Origin: Curtobacterium flaccumfaciens
Lineage (GTDB): Bacteria; Actinomycetota; Actinomycetes; Actinomycetales; Microbacteriaceae
DNA length: 64,000 nt
NCBI RefSeq assembly: GCF_004361695.1
Contig: NZ_SNVW01000002.1
Coordinates: forward strand, 1 to 64,000
Reading direction: 5' to 3'
Shown: in pieces, positions 27,111-34,281 of the stretch
How the letters are laid out: the number at the start of each line of letters is the position of its first letter
Position numbering within the stretch: position 1 is the stretch's first letter
Notes under the pieces: generated by a model
Database searches by the model: none
What the model saw: only the letters and a program-made list of their open reading frames with translations
Told to the model about the DNA's origin: nothing
Made by a program: the position numbers and the translations under genes

Positions 27111-28511
27111 TCAGCCACCGAGTGCGATGCGCACCTCGAACCGCGCACCACCCGTCGGAGCGTCGGTCACGCGGACCGTGCCACCGTGTGCCCGGACGGC
27201 GTCGTGCACGATCGCCAGGCCGAGCCCGGCACCGCCCGCGTCGCGGCTGCGGGCCTCGTCGAGCCGGACGAACCGCTCGAACACCCGGTCGCGCTCCCCC
27301 GTCGGCACACCGGCGCCGTCGTCGTCCACGGTGAGCACGGCCTGCCCGTCGACCTCGGTGACGGCGACCGCGACCCGGGCGCTGGCGTGCCGCACCGCGT
27401 TGTCCACGAGGTTCCGCACCACGCCGGCCAGCACGCGCTCGTTGCCGAGCACCCGCGCCGGACCGATCCCGGAACCGTCGACCACCACGCCGGGGCCGCC
27501 GGGTCCCGGGCCGCCCGGTCCAGAGCCGCGCGGTCCTGCGTCGCCCGCACCGCCGACCTCGGCACGGGCGCGCGCCACGGCGGCCAGCGCGAGGTCGTCG
27601 AGGTCCACCGGCTTGGCGGCACCGATCCCGCCCTCGTCGAGCCGCGAGAGCTCGAGCAGCGCGGACACGAGGTCCTGCAGCCGGAGCGCCTCGGACCGCA
27701 CCACGCCGGAGAGCTCGCCGACGTCGACGCGGTCCGGGTGCGCGACGGCGACCTCGGCGTGCTGACGGATGGTCGCGATCGGCGAGCGGAGTTCGTGCGA
27801 GGCGTCGGAGACGAACCGTCGCTGCGCCTCGGCGGACCGGTCGAGCCGCTCGAGCATGGCGTTCATCGTCGTCGCGAGCCGCGCGATCTCGTCGCCCGTG
27901 TCCGGTACGACGACCCGGGCGTCCGGGCGGGCCGTCCGGATCGTGTCGACCTCGGTCCGCATCCGGTCCACCGGGCGGAGCGAGCGGCCGGTGACGACCC
28001 AGGTGACGAGCCCCATCACCACGACCAGGACGGGGACGCCGACGGCCAGCAGCCCGATCGCGGCACGGAGGGCGGTGTCGGACTGCTCGAGCGAGGCGCC
28101 GTAGACGAGCGTCGCCTCACCGCCGCCGGGTAGGTCGACGTCGTCGGCGACGAGCAGCCACCGCTCGCCGTCGTGGTCCCAGTGGGACTCGTCGGCCGTC
28201 GGCAGGGCCGGCGGGTCGGCGTCGTCGCCGTGGGCGAGCACCGAGCCGTCCTCGGCGACGACCTGCACGAGGACGTCCTCGTAGCCGCGCACCGCCGCGG
28301 CACCGTCGGCCTCCACACGGGACGACGCCTGCTCGAGACCGGCCTCCGCCGAGGCCCGGACGCCGTCGAGGAGCACGAACCGGAGCACCACGACGAACGC
28401 TGCGGCACCGACGAGCAGCGCCGCGAGCACGACCGCGACGGCCCCGAGCGTGGTGCGGGCGCGGACCGACCGGAACCGCCGACGACGTCCGGTCGACGCC
28501 GGGTCAGCCAC
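27111..28511 (-). CDS. Sensor histidine kinase of the PepSY two-component system
   Basis: The 466-residue kinase has a first membrane helix (about 22-45), an extracytoplasmic domain of about 110 residues, a second helix (about 150-172, VGVPVLVVVMGLVTWVV), HAMP, then HisKA with the phosphorylated His in SDASHELRSPIATIRQH, and HATPase_c motifs (DNAVRHA, DDDGAGVP, GLGLAIVHDAV). A Gly/Pro-rich insertion (about 335-350) interrupts the region before the ATPase domain. The GTG at 28511 overlaps the regulator stop by eight bases; a GTG at 28538 is an alternative. The stimulus is unknown; it pairs with the OmpR-type regulator upstream. Confidence 0.93.
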   Translation of the reverse strand: MADPASTGRRRRFRSVRARTTLGAVAVVLAALLVGAAAFVVVLRFVLLDGVRASAEAGLEQASSRVEADGAAAVRGYEDVLVQVVAEDGSVLAHGDDADPPALPTADESHWDHDGERWLLVADDVDLPGGGEATLVYGASLEQSDTALRAAIGLLAVGVPVLVVVMGLVTWVVTGRSLRPVDRMRTEVDTIRTARPDARVVVPDTGDEIARLATTMNAMLERLDRSAEAQRRFVSDASHELRSPIATIRQHAEVAVAHPDRVDVGELSGVVRSEALRLQDLVSALLELSRLDEGGIGAAKPVDLDDLALAAVARARAEVGGAGDAGPRGSGPGGPGPGGPGVVVDGSGIGPARVLGNERVLAGVVRNLVDNAVRHASARVAVAVTEVDGQAVLTVDDDGAGVPTGERDRVFERFVRLDEARSRDAGGAGLGLAIVHDAVRAHGGTVRVTDAPTGGARFEVRIALGG

Positions 28512-29181
28512 CGTCCGCCGCCAACCGGTAGCCGGCACCGCGGACGGTCTCGAGCGCGGTCCGTCCGAACGGCCGGTCGAGCTTCCGGCGCAGGTGGCCG
28601 ACGTAGACCTCGACGATGTTCGGGTCCCCCTCGAAGTCGACGTCCCAGACGTTGTCGATGACGTCCCGCTTCGAGCACACCTGCCCGGCGCGGCGGGCGA
28701 GGAACTCGAGCACCGCGAACTCCCGGCTCGTCAGCTCGACGGGCGTGCCGGCGCGGGACACCGTGCGTGCCGCGGGGTCGACGACGAGGTCGCCGAGGGT
28801 GAGCACCGCCGGACGTTCACGGGCACCGCGGCGGACGAGGGCACGGAGTCGCGCGACGAGCACGGGGTGCGAGAACGGCTTCGTCACGTAGTCGTCGGCC
28901 CCGGCGTCGAGCGCTTCGACCTGGTCCCACTCGCCGTCCTTCGCCGTGAGCATGAGGACGGGCGTCCAGTCGCCGTCGGCACGGAGCTGGGCGCACACCG
29001 CCCAGCCGCTGAGGCCCGGCATCATCAGGTCGAGCACGATCGCGTCGTAGGTGAACTCCCGGGCGTGCCAGAGCCCGTCGACGCCGTCGTGGGCGACGTC
29101 GACCGCCCATCCCTCGGCCTCGAGCCCGCGGCGCACGCCGTCGGCAAGCCGCACCTCGTCGTCGACCACCAGCACACGCAT
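28504..29181 (-). CDS. OmpR/PhoB-family response regulator
   Basis: The 225-residue protein has a receiver domain (acidic pair Asp7/Asp8, phospho-acceptor Asp51 in IVLDLMMPG, conserved Thr in MLTAKD and Lys in TKPF) and a winged-helix DNA-binding domain (about 130-220, ending VRGAGYRLA). It heads a regulator-kinase-PepSY operon. Two 11-bp-phased direct repeats of CTGAAGC lie 23 nt upstream of its ATG, and the same pair lies before the PepSY lipoprotein gene, so it probably controls both itself and the lipoprotein. The TCS is of the general actinobacterial type; the signal is not clear. Confidence 0.94.
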   Translation of the reverse strand: MRVLVVDDEVRLADGVRRGLEAEGWAVDVAHDGVDGLWHAREFTYDAIVLDLMMPGLSGWAVCAQLRADGDWTPVLMLTAKDGEWDQVEALDAGADDYVTKPFSHPVLVARLRALVRRGARERPAVLTLGDLVVDPAARTVSRAGTPVELTSREFAVLEFLARRAGQVCSKRDVIDNVWDVDFEGDPNIVEVYVGHLRRKLDRPFGRTALETVRGAGYRLAADGG

Positions 29182-29203
29182 GCGTCGATCCTCCCGGTTC
29201 CCG

Positions 29204-29221
29204 CTGAAGCGCGCCTGAAGC
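29204..29221 (-). promoter_or_regulatory. Predicted autoregulatory site before the response regulator gene
   Basis: CTGAAGC occurs at 29204-29210 and 29215-29221, spaced 11 bp. The arrangement and distance to the start (23 nt) almost copy those before the PepSY gene (25 nt). This is a strong internal clue to the binding site of the adjacent OmpR-type regulator. Confidence 0.65.
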
Positions 29222-29252
29222 GCGCACGGAACGCAGTGGACCGGACCGACTC

Positions 29253-29296
29253 CGGCCTGGAGGCGCGGTGCGGGCCCGCCCCGCGCCTCCAGGCCG
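29253..29296. terminator. Family A palindrome
   Basis: A perfect 16-bp stem (CGGCCTGGAGGCGCGG at 29253-29268 with its complement at 29281-29296) encloses a GC-rich 12-nt loop. It lies between the SCO4848-family gene stop (29321) and the response regulator promoter and should insulate the two. Confidence 0.8.
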
Positions 29297-29320
29297 CCGA
29301 TCGGTCGCGTCGACCGCCGC

Positions 29321-29533
29321 TCAGACGAGCAGGAGGATCCCGGCGACGACGGCGGCGACGGCGATCGCCAGGGCGATGAGCAGCAGGACCAGGTGCACCG
29401 TGTAGAAGGTCGTCGGCTTGCCGGCGGCGTCCCGCGCGCGGCTGTCCTTGGCGACCCGCTGGAAGAAGCGCGGCCAGGTGACGACGTTGAAGACGGCACC
29501 GATGAACAGGACGAGGGCTGCGAAGACGGTCAC
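29321..29533 (-). CDS. SCO4848-family small membrane protein
   Basis: This 70-residue protein has two transmembrane helices: about 1-20 (MTVFAALVLFIGAVFNVVTW) and 45-69 (VHLVLLLIALAIAVAAVVAG). A basic polar loop between them contains WPRFFQRVAKDSRA. It resembles the short actinobacterial family named after Streptomyces coelicolor SCO4848, of unknown function. The GTG at 29533 lies 6 nt after a TAGGAT -10, so the mRNA is probably leaderless. It is alone between two hairpins. Confidence 0.8.
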   Translation of the reverse strand: MTVFAALVLFIGAVFNVVTWPRFFQRVAKDSRARDAAGKPTTFYTVHLVLLLIALAIAVAAVVAGILLLV

Positions 29534-29539
29534 CCGACG

Positions 29540-29545
29540 ATCCTA
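29540..29545 (-). promoter_or_regulatory. -10 box of a leaderless promoter for the SCO4848-family gene
   Basis: TAGGAT on the minus strand ends 6 nt before the GTG at 29533. Confidence 0.55.
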
Positions 29546-29583
29546 GGGCCGGTGCGGCGGTCGGCCCGCCGGGGTCGGTGGTG

Positions 29584-29608
29584 CTCGGCCGCCCCCAACG
29601 CGGCCGAG
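29584..29608 (-). terminator. Hairpin behind the DUF6545-like membrane gene
   Basis: Arms CTCGGCCGC (29584-29592) and GCGGCCGAG (29600-29608) with a 7-nt loop lie about 100 nt after the stop at 29711 on the minus strand and just before the next promoter. It is a plausible terminator for the HTH/ImmA/membrane operon. Confidence 0.5.
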
Positions 29609-29630
29609 ACCCACCCCGGCGGCCACACGA

Positions 29631-29650
29631 TCTGTAGCAACTGCTACAGA
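29631..29650. promoter_or_regulatory. 20-bp perfect-arm palindrome, possible operator
   Basis: TCTGTAGC-AACT-GCTACAGA is AT-richer than its surroundings and lies between the membrane protein stop (29711) and the next hairpin. Arms of eight bases with a 4-nt centre fit a dimeric regulator. The TGTAG...CTACA pattern is recognisable, but I cannot name the factor. It lies roughly 100 nt before the SCO4848-family gene. Confidence 0.4.
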
Positions 29651-29710
29651 CCCTACACGGCGCGGTCGGCGGAGTCGAGTCATCCAGTGGGATCGGTGTC
29701 CCGCTGCTGG

Positions 29711-30637
29711 CTACGCCGTCTCGAGGGCCGACTCGGCGTCGGACAGCGCCGCGCGCTCGGCTTCGCTGAGGGGTCGTCTCGCCCGCCGCGCACCGTCGTT
29801 GATCTCCACGATCAGCCGACTGAGGCGCGTCGCCGGGTCGACCGACTCCGGGTAGGCGTTGTCGATGCCGACGCGGTCGTGCAGGGGCGCGAGCCGGTGC
29901 AGGGCGACCTCGACCCGGCGGGACCGCCGCCGACGCGACACCTGGTGCCCGATGACGAGCAGCAGCATCCCCGACGAGACGCAGATCACCGCCCCCGGCG
30001 TCGTGACGTCGTACGGCAGCGCGAGCGCGTGCGTCGTGCCGAGGTCACCGAGGACGTGCGCCAGGTCCATCACGACGACGACCACCATCCGGACCACGCC
30101 GAGCACCCCGCCCAGCACGAGGACCCACAGCCCGACGAGGTCCGTGGTGGTGCGGGCCTCACGGAGGCGCAGGACGCAGATGAGCCCCGTCGCGCCGAGC
30201 GCCACACCGAGGTAGACGGTCTGCGCGATCGAGTACACCGTGGCCGCCGGGTGCTGCCCGGCGTCGAGCATGAACGTCGTCGTGGTCGGCGGCTTGTCGA
30301 GCACCGTGAACGCCACGACGACCACCACGACCACGACCGCGCAGGTGACGACGATGGCGTTCCGCAGCCAGGGGCGCGCCGCACCGACCGCCTTCGCCAC
30401 GCCCCAGAGCAGGGTGCTCGTGCCGGCGACCATGAGGCAGTCGCTGACCACCGTGACGACGTTGAACCCGCCGAGCAGCGGATCGAGCCAGCGGTAGAGC
30501 GGATCGACGTTCGTGACGATCGTCGCCGCGAAGAGCAGGAAGGTGACCGCGAGGGTCCGGTCCTGCCGCCGCTGCAGCACGAGCAGCGTCACGGTGCCCG
30601 CGATGAGGAGGAGCGCCTGGACGACGGAGACGATCAC
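29711..30637 (-). CDS. Polytopic membrane protein of MAB_1171c/DUF6545 type
   Basis: The 308-residue protein begins with GTG at 30637, overlapping the metallopeptidase gene stop by four bases (GTGA). It has about seven transmembrane helices (first at about 2-20, last at about 205-230) and a cytoplasmic C-terminal tail of about 75 residues with HRLAPLHDRVGI and LSRLIVEINDGARRARRPL, which recalls the tail of MAB_1171c-family putative transporters. Seven helices plus a soluble tail could also suit a receptor. It is the third gene of an HTH / ImmA-IrrE / membrane cassette that I believe recurs in Actinobacteria. Function is unproven. Confidence 0.75.
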   Translation of the reverse strand: MIVSVVQALLLIAGTVTLLVLQRRQDRTLAVTFLLFAATIVTNVDPLYRWLDPLLGGFNVVTVVSDCLMVAGTSTLLWGVAKAVGAARPWLRNAIVVTCAVVVVVVVVAFTVLDKPPTTTTFMLDAGQHPAATVYSIAQTVYLGVALGATGLICVLRLREARTTTDLVGLWVLVLGGVLGVVRMVVVVVMDLAHVLGDLGTTHALALPYDVTTPGAVICVSSGMLLLVIGHQVSRRRRSRRVEVALHRLAPLHDRVGIDNAYPESVDPATRLSRLIVEINDGARRARRPLSEAERAALSDAESALETA

Positions 30638-31140
30638 CCGAAGACCCCGCGGAAGGCGCTCGGACGGTCGCGGTGGTCGCGGATGAGCCCGGCCAGTCGG
30701 TCGGCGAAGACCTCGGCCTCGTGCTCGTACTCGTTCGAGAACAGTCCGCGGGCGAGCGCCCGCTCGACCTTGTACTCCGGCAGGTCCGGGATGACGTCGC
30801 GGATGTAGGCCGCCTGGGGCGCGTGGTCCTGGTGCCGGTGCAGGATGTGGCCGAGTTCGTGGCCGATCACGAACGACCGGAAGGTCCGGGACGCCGTCGG
30901 CGAGATCATGATGAGGTGCTGGCGCTCGAGCGTGGCGACGAAGCCGCAGACCGGCTCGGCGGCGAGGAACGCCTCTTCGCGGACGACGATGGGCTTGCCG
31001 ACCACGGCGGCCGCGGCGGACACGGCCTGGTCGACGTCCGACCAGCCCTCGGCAGCGCCACGCGCCCAGAACTCCGAGACGAAGTCGGCCCGGTCGCGCC
31101 AGACGTCGGCGGACCCACCCGCGGTGTCGTCCCGCGTCAT
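30634..31140 (-). CDS. ImmA/IrrE-family zinc metallopeptidase-like protein
   Basis: The 168-residue protein carries the zinc motif HELGH at 94-98 (VIGHELGHILHRH) and a third-ligand helix EYEHEAEVFADRLAG at about 137-151, the pattern of IrrE/ImmA peptidases that cut HTH repressors. Its start overlaps the HTH gene stop by four bases (ATGA) and its stop overlaps the membrane protein start. By analogy to ImmA-ImmR, it may cleave or de-repress the upstream HTH protein in response to a signal. That role is inferred from neighbourhood, not shown. Confidence 0.87.
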   Translation of the reverse strand: MTRDDTAGGSADVWRDRADFVSEFWARGAAEGWSDVDQAVSAAAAVVGKPIVVREEAFLAAEPVCGFVATLERQHLIMISPTASRTFRSFVIGHELGHILHRHQDHAPQAAYIRDVIPDLPEYKVERALARGLFSNEYEHEAEVFADRLAGLIRDHRDRPSAFRGVFG

Positions 31141-31577
31141 GCGACGCTCCCCCGCTCGGACTCCTCCTCGAGGACCTCGGCGATCCGGCGGAGCGCCTCG
31201 GGCGAGAGCTCGCCGGGGAACGTGCGGGCCGCGAACCCGCTGACCCGCGCCGACCGGAGCGACCGGACGAGTGCGAGCTGCGCACCGATGCGCTCCGGGA
31301 CGTCGCTGTCCTCGAGCAGGAAGCGCTCGTCGACCTCGAAGTACCCGGCGAGCAGGCGCAGGAGCCCCGTGTCGCGGTTCCGTCGACCGTCGCCGGACAG
31401 CATGTAGGTCCACTTCGCGCGGGACAGCGAACCGCCCTGCTCGGCGACGTACTCCTCGATCGCGGCGAACGGCACGGGCGACCCGCGCTGGGCCTCCTCG
31501 AAGTCGAGCAGGAGGTTCAACCGGCGCGCGAGTTCGGCGGCGTCGAGGACGCCGCCCTTCGGATCTGCTGTCGCCAT
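31137..31577 (-). CDS. HTH (XRE-like) regulator of the ImmA/IrrE cassette
   Basis: The 146-residue protein has an N-terminal helical region with a divergent helix-turn-helix: LARRLNLLLDFEEAQRGSP, then PFAAIEEYVAEQGGSLSRAKWTYMLSGD (about 28-60), a pattern seen in XRE-type regulators partnered with ImmA/IrrE genes. The C-terminus is helical (about 100-145) and could be the regulated or cleaved part. The ATG at 31577 has AGGAG ten nt upstream; a GTG 27 nt further upstream is less likely. It is the first gene of a three-gene coupled operon. Confidence 0.75.
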   Translation of the reverse strand: MATADPKGGVLDAAELARRLNLLLDFEEAQRGSPVPFAAIEEYVAEQGGSLSRAKWTYMLSGDGRRNRDTGLLRLLAGYFEVDERFLLEDSDVPERIGAQLALVRSLRSARVSGFAARTFPGELSPEALRRIAEVLEEESERGSVA

Positions 31578-31616
31578 GTCGATCGGACTCCTCCCCAGCC
31601 GCACGTCGTGCAGGAC

Positions 31617-31622
31617 ATGCTA
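31617..31622 (-). promoter_or_regulatory. Candidate -10 of the HTH/ImmA/membrane operon
   Basis: TAGCAT on the minus strand lies 39 nt before the HTH gene ATG. The leader holds GCACG-T-CGTGC (31601-31611), a short palindrome that might be the operator for the HTH protein itself. Confidence 0.4.
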
Positions 31623-31647
31623 GCGCGGCCCGCTCCGGCGCCGCGGC

Positions 31648-31653
31648 TACCCT
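31648..31653 (+). promoter_or_regulatory. -10 box of a leaderless promoter for yigZ
   Basis: TACCCT ends 6 nt before the GTG at 31660. It is divergent from, and about 30 bp away from, the HTH operon promoter. Confidence 0.5.
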
Positions 31654-31659
31654 CGGAGG

Positions 31660-32310
31660 GTGCCCGCCGTCTACCCGTCCACCATCGCGGAGCCCGTCGA
31701 GCACGAGATCGTCATCACGCGGTCGCGCTTCATCACCACCGTCGCGCCGGTCTCGGACGTCGCCGACGCGGACCGCGTGATCGCCGAGGTCCGGCGTCGT
31801 CGGTGGGACGCCCGGCACAACTGCACGGCGATGGTGACGGGGGTGCTCGGGGACCAGGCTCGGTCGTCCGACGACGGCGAACCCTCCGGCACGGCCGGGG
31901 TCCCGATGCTCGAGGTGCTGCGCCGGCGGGAGCTCACCGACGTGGTCGCCGTCGTCACGCGGTACTTCGGAGGGGTGAAGCTCGGGGCCGGCGGCCTCGT
32001 CCGCGCGTACTCGACCTCGGTGTCGGAAGCGCTCGACCGTGCCGCGCTCGTCCGGCGGCAGGCCCTCACCCGGGTCACGGTGGACGCCCCGCACGCCGAT
32101 GCCGGCCGGATCGACAACGTGCTCCGCGACTGGGTGCGCCACCACGGCGCCACGCTCGGCGACCCGGTGTACGCCACGACCGCGACCTTCGAGCTGTGGG
32201 TCCCCCGCGACGGGATCGACCCGCTCCGCGCGGACCTCGCCGCAGCCTCGGCCGGCGCACTCGAACCGGTCGTCGGCGCGGAGCGCGTCGTCGACGTCCC
32301 CGCGGGCTGA
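31660..32310 (+). CDS. yigZ: IMPACT/YigZ family protein
   Basis: The 216-residue protein belongs to the YigZ/IMPACT family (UPF0029): N-terminal domain with SRFITTVAPV, a DDGEPSGTAGVPMLEVL motif (about 68-84) and VVTRYFGGVKLGAGGLVRAYS (about 105-125, cut here), followed by a C-terminal ferredoxin-like domain. The eukaryotic relative IMPACT regulates GCN2; the bacterial role is not well known. The GTG start is set by the leaderless-type promoter. The gene stands alone. Confidence 0.9.
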   Translation: MPAVYPSTIAEPVEHEIVITRSRFITTVAPVSDVADADRVIAEVRRRRWDARHNCTAMVTGVLGDQARSSDDGEPSGTAGVPMLEVLRRRELTDVVAVVTRYFGGVKLGAGGLVRAYSTSVSEALDRAALVRRQALTRVTVDAPHADAGRIDNVLRDWVRHHGATLGDPVYATTATFELWVPRDGIDPLRADLAAASAGALEPVVGAERVVDVPAG

Positions 32311-32384
32311 GCGACGACGAGATCGCACCCGAGCAGCACGTCGGGCGTGTCTCGCTGCGCCGCCCGTCGGCACCGGGAACGACG

Positions 32385-32413
32385 AAGGCCCCGACTCGGT
32401 GAGCCGGGGCCTT
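32385..32413 (-). terminator. Terminator after tRNA-Lys
   Basis: Arms AAGGCCCCG (32385-32393) and CGGGGCCTT (32405-32413) begin three bases after the tRNA 3' CCA on the minus strand, with a further small stem in the loop. A T-containing tail follows. It is a convincing terminator. Confidence 0.8.
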
Positions 32414-32415
32414 GC

Positions 32416-32491
<76 letters not shown>

Positions 32492-32522
32492 ATGTTGCGC
32501 TTCGCTGCTGCAACGGGAAACA

Positions 32523-32532
32523 ACAATAGCAT
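32523..32532. promoter_or_regulatory. Overlapping divergent -10 boxes for tRNA-Lys and bcp
   Basis: On the minus strand TATTGT (32523-32528) suits the tRNA; on the plus strand TAGCAT (32527-32532) suits the peroxiredoxin gene. The two hexamers share two bases, so polymerases could not bind both at once. The -35 regions are weak. Confidence 0.4.
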
Positions 32533-32583
32533 GGGTTTCGCGTGCTCTTGACCACTCGGGGCACCGAACCGAACAGGAGCACC

Positions 32584-33054
32584 ATGACCGACCGTCTCGC
32601 CGCCGGCGACACCGCCCCCGACTTCACCCTGCCCGACCAGGACGGCACCGAGCACTCGCTCGCCGCACTGCGGGGCAAGAAGGTCATCGTGTACTTCTAC
32701 CCGGCGGCGTCGACCCCGGGCTGCACCACCGAGGCGTGCGACTTCCGCGACAACATGTCGTCCCTGCAGGCGGCCGGCTACGAGGTCCTCGGCGTCTCGA
32801 AGGACGACCTGCCGAAGCTCAAGGAGTTCCAGCACGAGCAGGCGCTGACCTTCCCCCTGCTGAGCGACCCGGACCTCGCCGTCCACAAGGCCTACGCGGC
32901 CTGGGGCGAGAAGAACAACTACGGAAAGATCGTCACCGGCACGATCCGGTCGACGATCGTCGTCGACGAGGACGGCACCGTGCAGCTCCCGCTCTACAAC
33001 GTGAAGGCCACCGGGCACGTGGCGAGCCTGCGGAAGAAGCTCGGCCTGGTCTGA
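32584..33054 (+). CDS. bcp: Thioredoxin-dependent thiol peroxidase (Bcp/PrxQ)
   Basis: The 156-residue peroxiredoxin reduces hydrogen peroxide and organic hydroperoxides with electrons from thioredoxin. DFTLPDQDG (about 13-21) and the active-site motif PAASTPGCTTEACDFRDN give the peroxidatic Cys in PGCT and the resolving Cys five residues later, as in PrxQ. AGGAG lies four nt before the ATG at 32584; an upstream in-frame start is rejected since it lacks a ribosome site and domain content. The gene is divergent from tRNA-Lys with overlapping -10 boxes. Confidence 0.95.
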   Translation: MTDRLAAGDTAPDFTLPDQDGTEHSLAALRGKKVIVYFYPAASTPGCTTEACDFRDNMSSLQAAGYEVLGVSKDDLPKLKEFQHEQALTFPLLSDPDLAVHKAYAAWGEKNNYGKIVTGTIRSTIVVDEDGTVQLPLYNVKATGHVASLRKKLGLV

Positions 33055-33138
33055 GGACCGGGCCACGCGGTGCACTGGCGCGCCCCGCTCAGCGGTGACG
33101 CGCCAGCGTCACGCGGGGCGCGCCGACCGAGCCTGCGA

Positions 33139-33175
33139 GGGAGGTGTGCCAGCTGGCACCGCGCCTCCAGTCCGT
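33139..33175. repeat. Degenerate family A palindrome
   Basis: The right arm GGCACCGCGCCTCCAGTCCG is intact, but the left arm has lost the GCGC that would pair (GGAGG-TGTGCC). A short stem TGCCA/TGGCA persists. It lies between the convergent bcp and membrane protein genes. Confidence 0.6.
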
Positions 33176-33207
33176 CGGTCGGTCGCGTCTCCGCGACGGG
33201 AGGGCCG

Positions 33208-33630
33208 CTACTCGGCCGGACGGGCGAGCGCCTCCGTCACCGGACGCGACAGCACCAGGGTGATCCCGAGGAGCGCCGGGATGAGCAGCAGCCAGCCGAC
33301 GGCGGGCACGCGGAAGACGCCCTGGAACGCGCCGATCGCGAGCGCACCCTGCAGGACCTGCCAGACGATGATCCCGGAGCGGACCCAAGGGCGACGGTTC
33401 CGCAGGCCGATGACGAGGGAGCCGAGCCAGAGCGCCGCGATGGCGGACAGGATGGTCAGCGCGATGCCGGAGGCGATGCTCGTTGCCGGCGCGACGACCA
33501 GCTCGACGATCAGGACGACGGTCACCACGACGAGGGCGGCGAACTCCACGCCGACGACCACGAGGAGCGCCACGAGGGCAGGAGACCTCCGCTCCGCGGG
33601 CTCGGACTCGTTCGGGGTGGTGTCGGGCAC
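33208..33630 (-). CDS. Membrane protein with four helices, function unknown
   Basis: The 140-residue protein starts with GTG at 33630, five nt after GGAGGAA-type ribosome site. After a polar N-terminus (about 1-16) it has four hydrophobic segments (about 17-40, 45-75, 87-105 and 108-128), typical of small DUF-type actinobacterial membrane proteins. I recognise no motif. It is convergent with bcp and divergent from whiB1. Confidence 0.75.
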   Translation of the reverse strand: MPDTTPNESEPAERRSPALVALLVVVGVEFAALVVVTVVLIVELVVAPATSIASGIALTILSAIAALWLGSLVIGLRNRRPWVRSGIIVWQVLQGALAIGAFQGVFRVPAVGWLLLIPALLGITLVLSRPVTEALARPAE

Positions 33631-33889
33631 AGCATTCCTCCAGCGTCGGAACCCTTGATTTGGCCCTACCAGTATGGAACGATATTCGAGGTCGTTTGGA
33701 CGGCACGATGTGGTGTGCGTCTCCCGTGGTTCGACGCTCCTCCCCCGAGCGTTCGCGGGCGTCAGACTCGCTTCCAGCGGACTCCTCCCCCACGGGTGTC
33801 CCCTCGTGCCTCGCGCATGCTCAGCGTTCCGATCCCCGAACCACGGCCCCGGCCTGCCGTTCGAGCATCGATTTCAAGGAGCACCACAC

Positions 33890-34138
33890 ATGGACTGGCG
33901 TGACCAGGCAGCCTGCCTCACCGCGGACCCCGAGCTCTTCTTCCCCGTCGGGAACACCGGACCGGCCGTCGACCAGATCGAGAAGGCCAAGTCGGTCTGC
34001 GCTCGCTGCACCGTCACCGAGATGTGCCTGCAGTACGCACTCGAGAACAACCAGGACTCCGGTGTCTGGGGTGGCCTCAGCGAGGACGAGCGTCGTGCGC
34101 TGAAGCGCCGCGCCGCTCGGGCTCGCCGCGCCTCCTGA
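33890..34138 (+). CDS. whiB1: WhiB-family iron-sulfur transcription factor, WhiB1/WblE type
   Basis: The 82-residue protein has the four Fe-S cysteines at 9, 37, 40 and 46 (AAC...CARCTVTEMC), the G(V/I)WGG turn (GVWGGLSEDERRALKRR) and a basic C-terminal tail. The MDWRxxAxC start and PELFFPVGNTGPA match WhiB1/WblE, an essential regulator in mycobacteria that binds the principal sigma factor and reacts with nitric oxide. AAGGAG lies nine nt before the ATG; the upstream extension of the frame is a shadow. The 229-nt upstream region is free of genes, suggesting a long leader. pdtaS lies downstream as in Mycobacterium (Rv3219-Rv3220c). Confidence 0.95.
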   Translation: MDWRDQAACLTADPELFFPVGNTGPAVDQIEKAKSVCARCTVTEMCLQYALENNQDSGVWGGLSEDERRALKRRAARARRAS

Positions 34139-34155
34139 CGCCGCGCTGACCGCTC

Positions 34156-34189
34156 GACGCCCGCCGTCCCCTCGGGGTCGGCGGGCGTC
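34156..34189 (+). terminator. Terminator of whiB1
   Basis: Arms GACGCCCGCC (34156-34165) and GGCGGGCGTC (34180-34189) with a 14-nt loop begin 17 nt after the whiB1 stop. A short TCGTCGTGT tail follows. Confidence 0.7.
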
Positions 34190-34200
34190 GTCGTGTCCGC

Positions 34201-34279
34201 GGGCGCCGCGGGCGCCGCGGGCGGCGCGGGCGCCGCGGGCGCCGCGGGCGCCGCGGGCGCCGCGGGCGGCGCGGGCGCG
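34201..34279. repeat. 9-bp tandem repeat, eight copies
   Basis: The unit GGGCGCCGC is repeated eight times in perfect phase from 34201 to 34272, two copies carrying the same variant GGGCGGCGC, followed by a partial unit. It lies between whiB1 and pdtaS, and no expressed frame is evident. Confidence 0.95.
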
Positions 34280-34281
34280 TG

